From the NCBI GenBank assembly GCA_028875335.1, contig JAPPEF010000025.1:1-47919 (forward strand): a DNA stretch of 47,919 nucleotides, written 5' to 3'. Of this stretch, positions 24,843 to 33,819 are shown one piece after another. Source of the DNA: Gemmatimonadota bacterium. GTDB lineage: Bacteria > Latescibacterota > UBA2968 > UBA8231. The notes beneath the pieces were generated by a model. It worked only from the letters and a program-made list of their open reading frames with translations, did not search any database and had not been told where the DNA came from. Both the position numbers and the translations under genes were made by a program. How positions within the stretch are numbered: the first letter of the stretch is position 1; every line of letters starts with the position of its first letter.

Positions 24843-26297
24843 TCAACCAGATGGAGGCTCCTGATAGGTCATTTCTGGCCGTTGATCCCAGCGGAACTGG
24901 TCGGGTGCGTTGGTCTGTTCGGCCCAGTCGCGGATCAAGTCGATATCCGCCTGCCGCGCTTCCAGCCGTGCCGCGACATGGGCTGGGTCCCATCCGTTCA
25001 AGACCAAGTCGGTCAACTCGGCCACCAACTCTTGGCACTCTGGCTCGGCGGCCCGATCCACTCGCTCATGGGGGTCCTCTTCTAGATTGAACAACTGGGG
25101 GCGCTCCCGCCAGTGATAGACGAGCTTCCACGGCCCGCGCCGCACCATGCGCTGCACTTGGCCCTCGCGCAGGGCGTATTCCGAAAAGGCCACATCCTCC
25201 CAATCGCTCTGTCCCGTGCGCAGCAACTCCAGCGCTGACCGGCCCCGTGAATTGGGTAAGGACGGGGCACCCAAGGCTTGGAGCATGGTGGCGTTGAGGT
25301 CCAAGGCGCTCATTATTCGGTTGCACTGCGTCCCAGCCGGGAGAACGCCGGGCCAGGAGACAATGGCCGGTACTTTGACCGACTCTTCGTAAAAAGTCCG
25401 TTTCATCCACAAGTCGTGCTCGCCGACCAATTCGCCGTGATCCGAGCTGTACACCACTAGGGTATTGTCGGACAAGCCGTTTTCCCGCAGGGCCCTTAAA
25501 ATGCGGCCGATCATACCGTCCATCTCGGCGACCAAGGCCCAATAAGCGGCCCGGGCGTTGAGCACCCATTCCTCGGGCACGTCCTGCAAAGCGCCATGAG
25601 CCCGCCACCAGCGGATTGCCGGATGGAGGTGGTCGCCAAAAGGCTCGCGTACCGTGGGCGGGCGAATTCTCTCTCGGTAATAATCGTACAGGGGTCGCCG
25701 CGCTAAATAGGGGGAATGCGGTAGCATAAAGCCGATGCTGAGGCTGAAGGGGCCTTCGGATTGACCGGCGCGTTTTTGTACTCCCAGTTGATTTAAAAAG
25801 TACACGGCCGCTGCGGTCACGTCCTCGTCGTGTACTTGGTACGAGCTCTGTCCCGGTCCGGCTTTCTCCAGACTACTGCGGCTCATGGCCGGGGCTCGCC
25901 CCCCGCCGGGCCAATTGGAGGAGTGGTCGCCCACCGGCCTTGCGACATAGCCGTGCAGTTGGTCGGGACCTATTGAGTGCATGCGGCCGATCAGCACGGG
26001 CCGGTATCCGGCCGCTCCCATGGCGTGGGCCATCGTCGGCACCCCCGAATCGAGGATTTGATTGTTGGTCCACACCTCAATGTCGCTGGGGTAGCGTCCC
26101 GCGAGCATGGCCATGCGCGAGGCCACGCACACCGGCGACGGGCAGTACACTTGGGTGCATTGCACGCCTTCGGCGGCGAGGCGATCCAAATGCGGCGTCT
26201 CTACTACCGGGTCGTCGGCACAACCCATGACGTAGGGATTGTGCTGGTCGGAGTGGATGTAGAGTAGATTGGGGCGCGACTGGGGCGATTGCTGCAT
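24843..26297 (-). CDS. Sulfatase (alkaline-phosphatase superfamily, choline-sulfatase-like)
   Basis: This 484-residue sulfatase has metal-binding DQH in YIHSDQHN at the start and the formylglycine site CVASRMAMLAGR near residue 57. Here the usual C-x-P-x-R reads C-V-A-S-R, a tolerated variant. SSDHGELVGEHDLWMKRTFY holds further metal and substrate residues. Cys57 must be converted to formylglycine for activity, so a maturing enzyme is expected elsewhere. No signal peptide is visible, so it is probably cytoplasmic. I chose the ATG at 26297 (AGGAAG upstream) over 26339. It removes sulfate esters from an organic substrate, perhaps a sulfated glycan fragment, in line with the nearby sialidase and dehydrogenase. 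Confidence 0.92.
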   Translation of the reverse strand: MQQSPQSRPNLLYIHSDQHNPYVMGCADDPVVETPHLDRLAAEGVQCTQVYCPSPVCVASRMAMLAGRYPSDIEVWTNNQILDSGVPTMAHAMGAAGYRPVLIGRMHSIGPDQLHGYVARPVGDHSSNWPGGGRAPAMSRSSLEKAGPGQSSYQVHDEDVTAAAVYFLNQLGVQKRAGQSEGPFSLSIGFMLPHSPYLARRPLYDYYRERIRPPTVREPFGDHLHPAIRWWRAHGALQDVPEEWVLNARAAYWALVAEMDGMIGRILRALRENGLSDNTLVVYSSDHGELVGEHDLWMKRTFYEESVKVPAIVSWPGVLPAGTQCNRIMSALDLNATMLQALGAPSLPNSRGRSALELLRTGQSDWEDVAFSEYALREGQVQRMVRRGPWKLVYHWRERPQLFNLEEDPHERVDRAAEPECQELVAELTDLVLNGWDPAHVAARLEARQADIDLIRDWAEQTNAPDQFRWDQRPEMTYQEPPSG

Positions 26298-26374
26298 GGG
26301 AGGTGTCTTCCTGTTCACAGTTCGGGCGGAGTCTGCCACGCCTCGCCAGTCCTGCGACAGAGGCTCGTTCTTGG

Positions 26375-26641
26375 CTATCCTTTCATCGCCTGCTGAATTT
26401 CAGCCAGAGTTGGCTCATCTCCAGGCTGCGCCTTTTTTAAGAAAGTTCCGAATTTAGCGATAACGAGGTCGGGATTTTTTCCACTCAGACGGCTTTTCAT
26501 CCACTCGATAGTCTCATCTTGTTGGACAGCCGCTTGAAGCCAATAGTTTACCAAACTGTTAAAAGACATGTTTTTCTTTTTCGCCAACCGCATCGCTTTG
26601 TCTTTTAGTTCATCTGGCAATCGCACAGAAATCGCGCTCAT
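26375..26641 (-). CDS. Ribbon-helix-helix antitoxin of a PIN toxin pair
   Basis: This 88-residue protein begins SAISVRLPDELKDKAMRLAK, the beta strand and helix of a ribbon-helix-helix DNA-binding domain. A charged C-terminal tail would bind the toxin. The ATG at 26641 has GGAGAAAG upstream. The gene follows the PIN toxin by 16 bases, so the order is toxin first, the reverse of most pairs. The antitoxin dimer normally represses its own operon. Base composition is clearly AT-richer than the surrounding sugar-metabolism genes, a sign of recent arrival. Confidence 0.8.
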   Translation of the reverse strand: MSAISVRLPDELKDKAMRLAKKKNMSFNSLVNYWLQAAVQQDETIEWMKSRLSGKNPDLVIAKFGTFLKKAQPGDEPTLAEIQQAMKG

Positions 26642-26657
26642 GGTCTTTCTCCATCGG

Positions 26658-27092
26658 CTATAGATAAAGATCACAGAACTGTTGAGGGGTTAAAATCACG
26701 AGGTCTGGAAATTTCAACTCACCCCTTTGAAAGTCAGTGATATTTTTGGTCACCACTAAAGCGTTGGTTGCAACAGCCGCTTCTAATACAAAATTGTCTT
26801 CCTCATCAGGCAAGTTTGGACGCCATAAATAAAATACTTCAGATTGATAGGCAAGTGCTAGCAATGCGTCCAAGATAAACTCAATTTCTTCTTTACTGGC
26901 ACCTATTAACTTGAGAGTACTTCTTCTTGTTAAGACCGATTCATATTCAAGATACAGCTTTTGTGTTAAAACTAGGGGAATGGTCGCCTGTTGGATGTTC
27001 TGAAGAATTTTGAAACTAGGTGAGTTTATGCGGCGACATAGTCCAGCGACAAGCACGTTTGTATCGAGAACGACTAGCGGCGGCGTTGCCAA
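26658..27092 (-). CDS. PIN-domain toxin (VapC-like ribonuclease)
   Basis: This 144-residue PIN domain has D10 in VVLDTNVLVAG, acidic residues around E49-E51, a DEEDN cluster at 96-100 and D120 in KNITDFQ. Together these form the magnesium-dependent RNase active site. The family resembles the COG1569-type toxins. Such toxins cut tRNA or other RNA when the labile antitoxin is lost. The DNA is AT-rich, with codon use unlike its neighbours. It sits between a sialidase and a sulfatase gene, so it appears inserted into a catabolic cluster. The start at 27092 lies just 10 bases after the sialidase stop, so it may be read with that gene. Confidence 0.85.
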   Translation of the reverse strand: MATPPLVVLDTNVLVAGLCRRINSPSFKILQNIQQATIPLVLTQKLYLEYESVLTRRSTLKLIGASKEEIEFILDALLALAYQSEVFYLWRPNLPDEEDNFVLEAAVATNALVVTKNITDFQRGELKFPDLVILTPQQFCDLYL

Positions 27093-27101
27093 GTTGTCCT
27101 C

Positions 27102-28226
27102 CTATAGAGATAAACGAGCCCAGCGCACTTCCATGCAGGCGTCATCGCCGGCGTAATAGACGACCATGACATCGCCGTCGGGCAGGGCTGCTGAAAAGGG
27201 CAGACCAAAACTCCACAGGCCCATTTCAGCTAACAGGTCGCCGGTGTCTCCTTGGCCGGCCGCGGTCTGTGAGGATTCGACTGTCTGGCGGTACAGTTCT
27301 ACTTCAGTGGCTGCGTCAAAGGGGGCGTCTGCCGCTGGAGCTAGGCGGGCGCGGATCGAGTGCGACTGGAAGCGATCGACCCAGGCCAAGACCACGCGGC
27401 CGTCGGGCAAAATGGCCGGATGCGCGGCTTGGTCGGGGAAACCGAGGTCATCGGGGGCAGACCAAGTCGCGCCTTCGTCTGAGCTGATGTGTCGCTGAAT
27501 GTTGAGATATTGGGTCGTCTGCCGGTCGTAGGTCCAGGTGAAGGTAACCACGCGGCCGTCGGGGGAGACGCCAGCGCGCTGGTCCCAGTTAAAAATGCGG
27601 CCGGTGGGGTCTTGGCAAGTGGTGACAGGATCGCTCCAGGTCTGGCCCTGATCTTCTGAATACAAATACACCACCCGTTGCAGCCACTGGCCCCGGTCCA
27701 AATAGGTTTTATTGGTCTCGATGCTCAGGGCCAGCCGGCCGCTGGGCAGGATGAGTACGGGGTTGGTCAGGCTGGGTGGGCCAACGTCCGGGGGGACGGG
27801 CACGACGCGCCAGTCGGACCACGTGCGCCCTAAGTCGTGGGAATTGGCTAGGACGATCTCCATCGGCAGGCAGCCCTCGGTTTCTTCGTTAAAGAGGGGT
27901 TGGCCCGGATAGGTCTGGCGGTCCACCCACATGGCGGCGAGCAACAGGTGGCCGTTGCCTAGGTCGGTGATATAGCCGACCCTGATCGAGCCGTTCAGCC
28001 CGTTTAAGGTCGTGGCAAAAGGGGTTGCGGGGTCGCTCCAAGATTGTCCACCATCGTCCGAACGCTTCAGTTCGATCGTGCCGTCCGCTGAATCCTTGCT
28101 GCTGCCGACGCGGTAGGTGGACAGCAGCGAGCTATCGGCCAGCGGGGTGAGCGCGGGAAAAGTCGAAAAGGCGCGCGGTGTATTGGACTCGCCGCGGTTG
28201 ATAATGCCTTGATCGCTAATTTTCAT
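27102..28226 (-). CDS. Sialidase / exo-alpha-sialidase family (BNR repeats)
   Basis: This 374-residue six-bladed beta-propeller has at least four Asp-box repeats, each reading D-x-G-x-x-W: DDGGQSWSDP, DLGRTWSDW, DQGQTWSDP and DEGATWSAP. There is no signal peptide, so it would act in the cytoplasm or be exported without one. Sialidase-fold proteins include true sialidases and other glycoside hydrolases, and the arginine triad cannot be fixed here. AAGGAG precedes the ATG. The first 26 codons closely match those of the next gene upstream (start 29972), discussed separately. It fits a glycan-processing cluster with the sulfatase. Confidence 0.85.
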   Translation of the reverse strand: MKISDQGIINRGESNTPRAFSTFPALTPLADSSLLSTYRVGSSKDSADGTIELKRSDDGGQSWSDPATPFATTLNGLNGSIRVGYITDLGNGHLLLAAMWVDRQTYPGQPLFNEETEGCLPMEIVLANSHDLGRTWSDWRVVPVPPDVGPPSLTNPVLILPSGRLALSIETNKTYLDRGQWLQRVVYLYSEDQGQTWSDPVTTCQDPTGRIFNWDQRAGVSPDGRVVTFTWTYDRQTTQYLNIQRHISSDEGATWSAPDDLGFPDQAAHPAILPDGRVVLAWVDRFQSHSIRARLAPAADAPFDAATEVELYRQTVESSQTAAGQGDTGDLLAEMGLWSFGLPFSAALPDGDVMVVYYAGDDACMEVRWARLSL

Positions 28227-28340
28227 TCAATATCTCCTTGCTCTTTTAACCTACTCGGGCGCGTTTTTGTGCGAGGTTAGCACCGAGCCGGTGATGATCT
28301 GCGACGGGCACATAGAGTTGACGAGTCGTTGGGACACCGA

Positions 28341-29972
28341 CTACTTGAGCAGCAGGAGCTTGCGCGTCTGGCTCCACTCGCCGGCCCGCAGGCGGACGAT
28401 GTAAGGGCCGGCGGCGACGCCATCAGCGTCCCAGTGTGCACGGTGCGTTCCCGAGGCCTGCCGTGCGTTGACGAGTGTCCGCAGTCGCTGCCCGGATACG
28501 TCGAATACTTCTAGGCGTACCGCAGCAGCGACTGCGAGGGAGTACTCGATCTGCACCGAGCTATTGAAGGGATTTGGGTAGGGCTGCGCAAGCGTCGCCA
28601 CCAGCGGCCTCTCCAGTTCCTCTTGCACTACCGTAGATACCGCAGCGGTGGGCTCGAAGCGACGCAGTAGCGCCCCGTCGAGCGGCCCTTCCGAGTCGAT
28701 GAAATAGGTGTAGTACGCGGCGATGATCGAGAATACCTCCGGCACGTAGGGAGTGAGGCGCAGGAAGGGAGCCATGACGCTCACCTGGGCCGGCCCGAAG
28801 CGGGTTGGGTCTCCGTTGATCTCGCCGAGTAGCACACCTCCTCCGAGGCGACCGAAGCCGCAGCGGACTGTCTGGCCGAAGCGCATCATGTCGCTGGCGT
28901 CAAAGACTTGGCCGTGGTCCGCCATCATAATCGGAAAGGTGAGACTGAGGGCAGCGTGACCGGTATCCTCGGAGAACACCTCATTCCACTGCTTACTTTG
29001 GTGCCGGACTGACTCCCGTGGCAGGTAGTACTCCCAGATGTAGGCCCCGTCGGGCGTTGGATGGAGACGGTTCTTGCAGTAGTGGGCCAAGCGGATGGCG
29101 CGATCTCTGTGCTCGGGGTCGCCGGTTAGTAGGTGGGAAGTCCACAGAGCACGGCCCATGGCGCTGAGCCAGTTGAATGGCACGGGCACGGTGGCGTAGT
29201 TGGAGTCTTGGTAGTCGGGCGGGTGGTGGTAGTGGCCCTCGGACGGCCCAGGCCCGTCAACCCACTCGGCGTCGTGGAAGGCAACCGCCTCTTGCACGTC
29301 TGCTAGGATGTGGTCGTACTCACCGGGGTCGAAGGCGTCCAGCAGGTCGGGGTCTTCGCGGGCGAGCAATAGGAAGTCGAAGATCGGATAGGCGATCAGT
29401 CCGGTGTGCAGGACATAGGCCTCGCGCCCGCGCGAGGAGTAAGTGCCGTCACTCCACAACGGCACCACCGAGCCGTTCCACAACTGCTCTTGGGGTACGC
29501 GCCGGTCGTCGCGGTTGTTAATGACGACGCGGACGAGCTTGAGATTTTCGTCGAAGTAGCGACGATCTCCCGTGTGCCGGTACATCTCGTTGAGCGACGC
29601 GCTCCACGAGTCCACGCCGACGGTCGGCGACCAGCCCTGATCGGTGCCGCTGCGGGCCACGAGCGCCAGCCGGTCGTCGAGGACAGCCCCGTTGAAGCGG
29701 TCGTAGTTGCGGATTTCTAGATACGTTGCTAAGGGCGCTGTAGGTTCTATCGGCCCGTGGTGCTCGTTGAAGCGGGCGACGTAGTGCTCGTCGTCGGCAG
29801 CGTCCCACACCGAGTCGTCGCAGTTTGCCGCGCCCACTATAGAAGCCGCAGTTAGCCCCAAGAAGGGGATCAGCCACGCCAAGGTCGGCCGGCCCGCGAG
29901 CGCGAGAAAGGTCGAAAAGGGCCGTGGTGTATTTGGCTGGCTGCGGTTGATGCTGCGATTGATAATTTTCAT
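28341..29972 (-). CDS. Secreted alpha/alpha-toroid-like protein with T9SS-type C-terminal domain
   Basis: This is a protein of about 543 residues. A hydrophobic stretch near residues 30-50 (LAWLIPFLGLTAASIVGA) serves as signal peptide. The body is helical, with HTGDRRYFDENLK and WLSAMGRALWTSHLLTGD repeats typical of (alpha/alpha)6 toroid lyases, epimerases or hydrolases. The last 80 residues start PYPNPFNSS and contain LEVFDVSGQRLRTL and AGPYIVRL. This is a FlgD-like/T9SS sorting domain that sends the protein to the cell surface. The first 26 residues match the neighbouring sialidase start, so the 5' end is chimeric and the true start is uncertain. The substrate is unknown, probably a polysaccharide. 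Confidence 0.78.
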   Translation of the reverse strand: MKIINRSINRSQPNTPRPFSTFLALAGRPTLAWLIPFLGLTAASIVGAANCDDSVWDAADDEHYVARFNEHHGPIEPTAPLATYLEIRNYDRFNGAVLDDRLALVARSGTDQGWSPTVGVDSWSASLNEMYRHTGDRRYFDENLKLVRVVINNRDDRRVPQEQLWNGSVVPLWSDGTYSSRGREAYVLHTGLIAYPIFDFLLLAREDPDLLDAFDPGEYDHILADVQEAVAFHDAEWVDGPGPSEGHYHHPPDYQDSNYATVPVPFNWLSAMGRALWTSHLLTGDPEHRDRAIRLAHYCKNRLHPTPDGAYIWEYYLPRESVRHQSKQWNEVFSEDTGHAALSLTFPIMMADHGQVFDASDMMRFGQTVRCGFGRLGGGVLLGEINGDPTRFGPAQVSVMAPFLRLTPYVPEVFSIIAAYYTYFIDSEGPLDGALLRRFEPTAAVSTVVQEELERPLVATLAQPYPNPFNSSVQIEYSLAVAAAVRLEVFDVSGQRLRTLVNARQASGTHRAHWDADGVAAGPYIVRLRAGEWSQTRKLLLLK

Positions 29973-30060
29973 TTTGACGCTCAAGTTAGTCGCTTCCCAT
30001 TGTTGGGAATAATAGCGATACTCGGGTTGGTAGGACAATGCCCAGAGGAGGAGAACGGCG

Positions 30061-31245
30061 ATGCAGCAACCCCATTACAATAAAGACCTAGACGTCCGCC
30101 AGATAGGGCCAGAGGATTTACCCCATGCCCGCCTAGTGGCCGGACGCGCCTTTATGGAACACGCCGAGGATTGGTACGGGGAGGATGAGACGGCGCTGGC
30201 TGGCTTTGATGGGGAGGGGACTATGGTGTGCGTTTTGGGCTATCAGCCCGAATCGCTGTGGTGGGGCGCGGCGCAGATTCCGGCTGGGGCCATTGGCGGG
30301 GTGGCTACCGATCCCAAGCACAAGCGGCGCGGTCACGCGGGTGGGCTTATGGTGCGGGCCATTCACATACTGCGGGAACGCGGTTGCTGTATCAGCCCGC
30401 TGTGGCCTTTTTCCTTTAGGTGGTACGGCAAATTCGGGTGGGCTTGTCCGGCACCGAGGTTGGAACTGAGAGTATGGCCGGATTTGGTGCGTCAAGCCAC
30501 GGCGACGGTGGGGGAGGTGCGGCGGGCGACTGCGGACGACGCGACCGCTGTGCATCGGTTGCATACCGAAGGGGCGCAATTGCGGAATGGGCAGTCGGTG
30601 CGTTCGGAAGCGTTTTGGCAAAAGGAGGATATACGGCGCGAGCTTTGGGTGCTGGAAGGGGATGGTGGGGGCATAGACTGCTCCGCTATAATGGGAATAG
30701 GGGATATGGGGCGTGGCCAAGGCAAACGCATTACCGTGCGGGAGTTGCACGGGGCTTCTTTTGCTGCCCAATTGAAATTCGTGCGGTCCTTAGCCGATAT
30801 GGACGGAGTCGCCGCCCTGAGACTCGAACTACCGCCCGACAGCTTGTTGCTCCACGTTTTTCCTGAGCGCTTTGATGGTGTCGTCGAGCACGACCTAGCG
30901 TTGCGAGTGCTGGACGTGGGTCAAGCTCTGGCGCATCTCAAGCCGCCTGAAAATTTGCAGGCGACGGTCTCGTTTGAAGTCTCCGATTGGGTGGTGAATG
31001 CCGACAAGCCGCTGGCCGTGACAGTGCAGGTGGAAGGAGGTCAGGTGCAAGTTTCGGAAAAGGCAGACAAAGACGCGCTGTGCTGCGATATTAACACCTT
31101 TACGCAATTGTTTGCTGGCGGCTTGACCGTGGCTCAAGCGCGGGCCATGGGGCGTTTGACCGGCGGCAATCCGGCGGTGGGGGCGGCCTGCGATGCGTTG
31201 CTGCACGGGCGCGTGCCTTACCGCTCCGATGTCGAGGCAGGGTAG
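30061..31245 (+). CDS. GNAT acetyltransferase, Eis-like
   Basis: This 394-residue protein has an N-terminal GNAT domain with the acetyl-CoA loop GGVATDPKHKRRGHAGGLM (V-x-x-x-x-R-x-x-G-x-A pattern), then LWPFSFRWYGKFGW, the Eis signature. A middle GNAT-like domain and a C-terminal SCP2-like domain (CDINTFTQLFAGGLTV) complete the three-domain Eis layout. Eis enzymes acetylate amines, including aminoglycosides in mycobacteria, but this homologue's substrate is unknown. AGGAGG lies before the ATG. It is divergent from the sorted toroid gene. Two PhyH genes follow downstream on the same strand, the first 32 bases after its stop, so a transcription unit is likely. Confidence 0.85.
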   Translation: MQQPHYNKDLDVRQIGPEDLPHARLVAGRAFMEHAEDWYGEDETALAGFDGEGTMVCVLGYQPESLWWGAAQIPAGAIGGVATDPKHKRRGHAGGLMVRAIHILRERGCCISPLWPFSFRWYGKFGWACPAPRLELRVWPDLVRQATATVGEVRRATADDATAVHRLHTEGAQLRNGQSVRSEAFWQKEDIRRELWVLEGDGGGIDCSAIMGIGDMGRGQGKRITVRELHGASFAAQLKFVRSLADMDGVAALRLELPPDSLLLHVFPERFDGVVEHDLALRVLDVGQALAHLKPPENLQATVSFEVSDWVVNADKPLAVTVQVEGGQVQVSEKADKDALCCDINTFTQLFAGGLTVAQARAMGRLTGGNPAVGAACDALLHGRVPYRSDVEAG

Positions 31246-31277
31246 GGTCAGACGCATAACTCGCGGGAGGAGAGATC

Positions 31278-32024
31278 ATGGTTTTAGCGACAGAGACGCA
31301 TCTGCGGCAATACCGTGAAGAAGGCTATTGCCTAGTTGAGAAATTGATTCCGGCCGATCTGATCGAGGCCGCTCGTCAGCGCACTATGGAAATAGCCTGG
31401 GACTTGCCCGACTGGTCGGAGAGGCATTTCCAGGTCCTCGATCCAAGTCGTTATAAAGCCGCTGGGGGCAGTCCGCTGCCGGGCGGCATTCAGCAGCCGG
31501 CCAGCCAAGAGGAGGTGTTCGCGAGGGTCGCCGATCATTCGCGCTTGGCCGAAATCATGGCGGCCCTGCTGGAAGGGCCAGTGGAGCGCTTTACCGATCA
31601 GGTAGGGGTCAAGCACGCCGCGATCGTCGAAGAGCAGGGGGGCTGTAGCTATTTTCATCAGGATTCGTTCTACTGGAAAATAGCTCCAGAGTTGGGATGC
31701 AACTGTTGGATCCCCTTGACGGAAGTCGGAGTAGAAGCCAGCGCCTTGGCCGTGATGCCGGCTAGCCACCAAGGCTGGCAGCTCATAGAGCACGAATCAT
31801 ACTACGACGACCCGCCCATGGGCCACGTGGGCGACGACGGCTTCCAGCCTTTCAAACGCCATCGCGTGCCTCTGGAGCAAGTGGACTTTGCCCAAGAGAA
31901 GCTAATTACCACTAGGCCGGGGGACGGGCTGTTCTTCAGCAATTACACTTGGCACCGCAGCGAGCCGAACCGCAGCGGCCAGTCGCAGGCTTTTTACGCC
32001 ATTGCGTACCAGCGCCGGGCATAG
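31278..32024 (+). CDS. Phytanoyl-CoA dioxygenase (PhyH) family protein
   Basis: This 248-residue Fe(II)/2-oxoglutarate oxygenase has intact metal ligands in SYFHQDSFYW (H-Q-D) and a distal histidine in TWHRSEPNRSG, with the 2-oxoglutarate arginine nearby. The N-terminal part, TEVGVEASALAVMPASHQGW and the ending FYAIAYQRR are typical of small PhyH members that hydroxylate amino-acid-like or secondary metabolites. GGGAGGAG precedes the ATG. It follows the Eis-like gene by 32 bases and precedes another PhyH by about 120 bases. The substrate is unknown. Confidence 0.9.
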   Translation: MVLATETHLRQYREEGYCLVEKLIPADLIEAARQRTMEIAWDLPDWSERHFQVLDPSRYKAAGGSPLPGGIQQPASQEEVFARVADHSRLAEIMAALLEGPVERFTDQVGVKHAAIVEEQGGCSYFHQDSFYWKIAPELGCNCWIPLTEVGVEASALAVMPASHQGWQLIEHESYYDDPPMGHVGDDGFQPFKRHRVPLEQVDFAQEKLITTRPGDGLFFSNYTWHRSEPNRSGQSQAFYAIAYQRRA

Positions 32025-32143
32025 CTATCCAGCTAGTGGGTCGGCTTTGTTAAATGATATTTTGGAATCAATAATTCCAAAAAAGAAGCAGAAATGGAAA
32101 TAGAGAAGCCATTTTGCCAAACCTTTCAGACAGGACCTCCACC

Positions 32144-33037
32144 ATGACCGATTCCGCCTACCGCATCGCCCCACCTGGCTTTACCGACGACGAGTGGGAA
32201 ACCTTCAACCGCGAGGGGATTCTCTTTTTTGAAGACGCCCTGGACCAAGAAGCCATCGACGAACTCACGGCTGCCGTCGATCGCGTTTGCCAATCCAGCC
32301 CCAAATACCGGGCGGGGGAGACCTTCGGCTGCCAAAATATCGTCGAGCGCGATCCCGCCTTTACCGCGCTCATTGACCACCCTCGCCACATTGGCTACGC
32401 CTACGACCTCTTCGGCGAATTGCTCAAGCTGCACCAGAGCCAGTTTTTTATCCGTCCACCCGGCGGCGAACGCTACAATATCTGGCATCCCGACGGTGCC
32501 CGCGCCGTGCCGTACGGCACCTTCTCGCCCGATTTGCCGCTGCAAATCAAGATCGGCTTCTGGCTGACCGACCTGCCACGGGCCAAGATGGGCAACCTAG
32601 TGGTTCTGCCCGGCAGCCACCGCAAGCAATACGTTGACGAGTACGACAGCCACGAGCCGATCCCGGGCGAGCGGGTGGTCTGCCTGCGCAAGGGCACCAT
32701 GACCTTTATGCACTCGAGCATCTGGCATCGCGTCGAGCCCAACGAGAGCGACGTGGTGCGCAAGAATATCTTCTACGCCTACTGCCCGGCTTGGCTCACC
32801 CCAGCCGACCGCCTCCAGTCCGATCCCGCTTGGCTTGAGACGCTCAACCGCGAGCAGCGCATCATCATGCGTTCCTACACCAACGCTTATCACAACGCCA
32901 AACCCCCGGCCTCCGACTTCCCGCTCTTCCTCGACCGCGAGACCGGCTTGGACCGCGACCCCGACGCCTACCGCGACGATGTGGCGTTGCACCGCCGCAA
33001 ACGCCGCACGTGGGCCGAGCGCAAGCGATCGGCTTAG
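32144..33037 (+). CDS. Phytanoyl-CoA dioxygenase (PhyH) family protein
   Basis: This 297-residue oxygenase has H-P-D in IWHPDGARAV, distal H in SSIWHRVEPNESD and PGSHRKQYVDEYDS. These form the complete iron triad, with a C-terminal basic tail (RRKRRTWAERKRS). I chose the ATG at 32144, with AGGACC just before it; a TTG at 32114 is also in frame. The stop TAG at 33035-33037 overlaps the TAA of the convergent ABC permease gene, so the two genes share three bases. About 120 bp separate it from the upstream PhyH, so it may have its own promoter. The substrate is unknown. Confidence 0.88.
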   Translation: MTDSAYRIAPPGFTDDEWETFNREGILFFEDALDQEAIDELTAAVDRVCQSSPKYRAGETFGCQNIVERDPAFTALIDHPRHIGYAYDLFGELLKLHQSQFFIRPPGGERYNIWHPDGARAVPYGTFSPDLPLQIKIGFWLTDLPRAKMGNLVVLPGSHRKQYVDEYDSHEPIPGERVVCLRKGTMTFMHSSIWHRVEPNESDVVRKNIFYAYCPAWLTPADRLQSDPAWLETLNREQRIIMRSYTNAYHNAKPPASDFPLFLDRETGLDRDPDAYRDDVALHRRKRRTWAERKRSA

Positions 33038-33819
33038 GCTTCGGCCCGCTTTTCAAACAGCCACATCCCGATTCCCATGGACGCCAGTCCGACGAGGATT
33101 GAGTACCCGAGGAACATAAAACTGAGCTTGAGAAACTCTGGGTTTAGTCCTATTGGCTCGTTAGAATCGCGGTCGAACCAGAGTACTTCGTGCGTGCCGG
33201 ACAAGTCGAGCACATCGGGAAGGGTGCTAAAGTAGAAGTACAACACGCCTAAGACGAAGGCGGTAGAAGCGAGGCCAGCAAAGCGCCGCACGACCAACTT
33301 CAGGCCGGAGGCTCCGCCGGCAATGCCCAGCATCACTGCCATCGCCGATAGGTAGAACACTCCGATGATAACTAGGGTGTACCCTGTGATGTCGCTGAAC
33401 AGGGGAATGAAATATAGTGCATGTGATGACGTTTTCTTCGCCTCGAGTGCGAGTAAGTGCAGTTCGCCGACAACGACGACGAGACCGGCGCTACTCAACG
33501 CGCCTAAGACGATGCCGAGGGTCACCACGGCCGCAGCTTTGGCCGCTAAGATCTGCGTGCGCGACACTGGCAGGGAGAGGAGCAGATAATGGGTCTGCCC
33601 TTTAACTTCTTGGGCGAACGAGTGGCTGAGTACAAAGGGTAGGATCAGTAAAAACGCATAGGGAACAAAGCTCCACAGGAAGTGGAGCGAGGGGTCCTGC
33701 CTGCCGTCGAACGACAGCACCGCAACGAGTTCGAGAAAGACCGTCACCAACGGTAGCAAGACGAACAGGGTGCGGTTGTCCTTTATTTCCTTTATGTACA
33801 GAGTCTTCCAAGTATTCAC
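33034..33819 (-). CDS. ABC-2 type transporter permease
   Basis: This 261-residue integral membrane protein has about six hydrophobic segments, for example LFVLLPLVTVFLELVAVL, AFLLILPFVLSHSF and FLGYSILVGLASMGIGMWL. The layout is that of ABC-2 permeases that export drugs, peptides or lipids. The GTG start overlaps the stop of the ATPase gene (GTGA). With the ATPase and GntR-type regulator upstream it forms a YtrA-like operon. Such operons often respond to cell-wall stress or antimicrobial peptides; the substrate cannot be read. The stop overlaps the stop of the convergent PhyH gene. Confidence 0.88.
   Translation of the reverse strand: MNTWKTLYIKEIKDNRTLFVLLPLVTVFLELVAVLSFDGRQDPSLHFLWSFVPYAFLLILPFVLSHSFAQEVKGQTHYLLLSLPVSRTQILAAKAAAVVTLGIVLGALSSAGLVVVVGELHLLALEAKKTSSHALYFIPLFSDITGYTLVIIGVFYLSAMAVMLGIAGGASGLKLVVRRFAGLASTAFVLGVLYFYFSTLPDVLDLSGTHEVLWFDRDSNEPIGLNPEFLKLSFMFLGYSILVGLASMGIGMWLFEKRAEA

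Noticed and set aside
33034..33037. Overlapping stop codons of convergent genes as a regulatory device
   Set aside because: The overlap is only three bases and is common in compact genomes.
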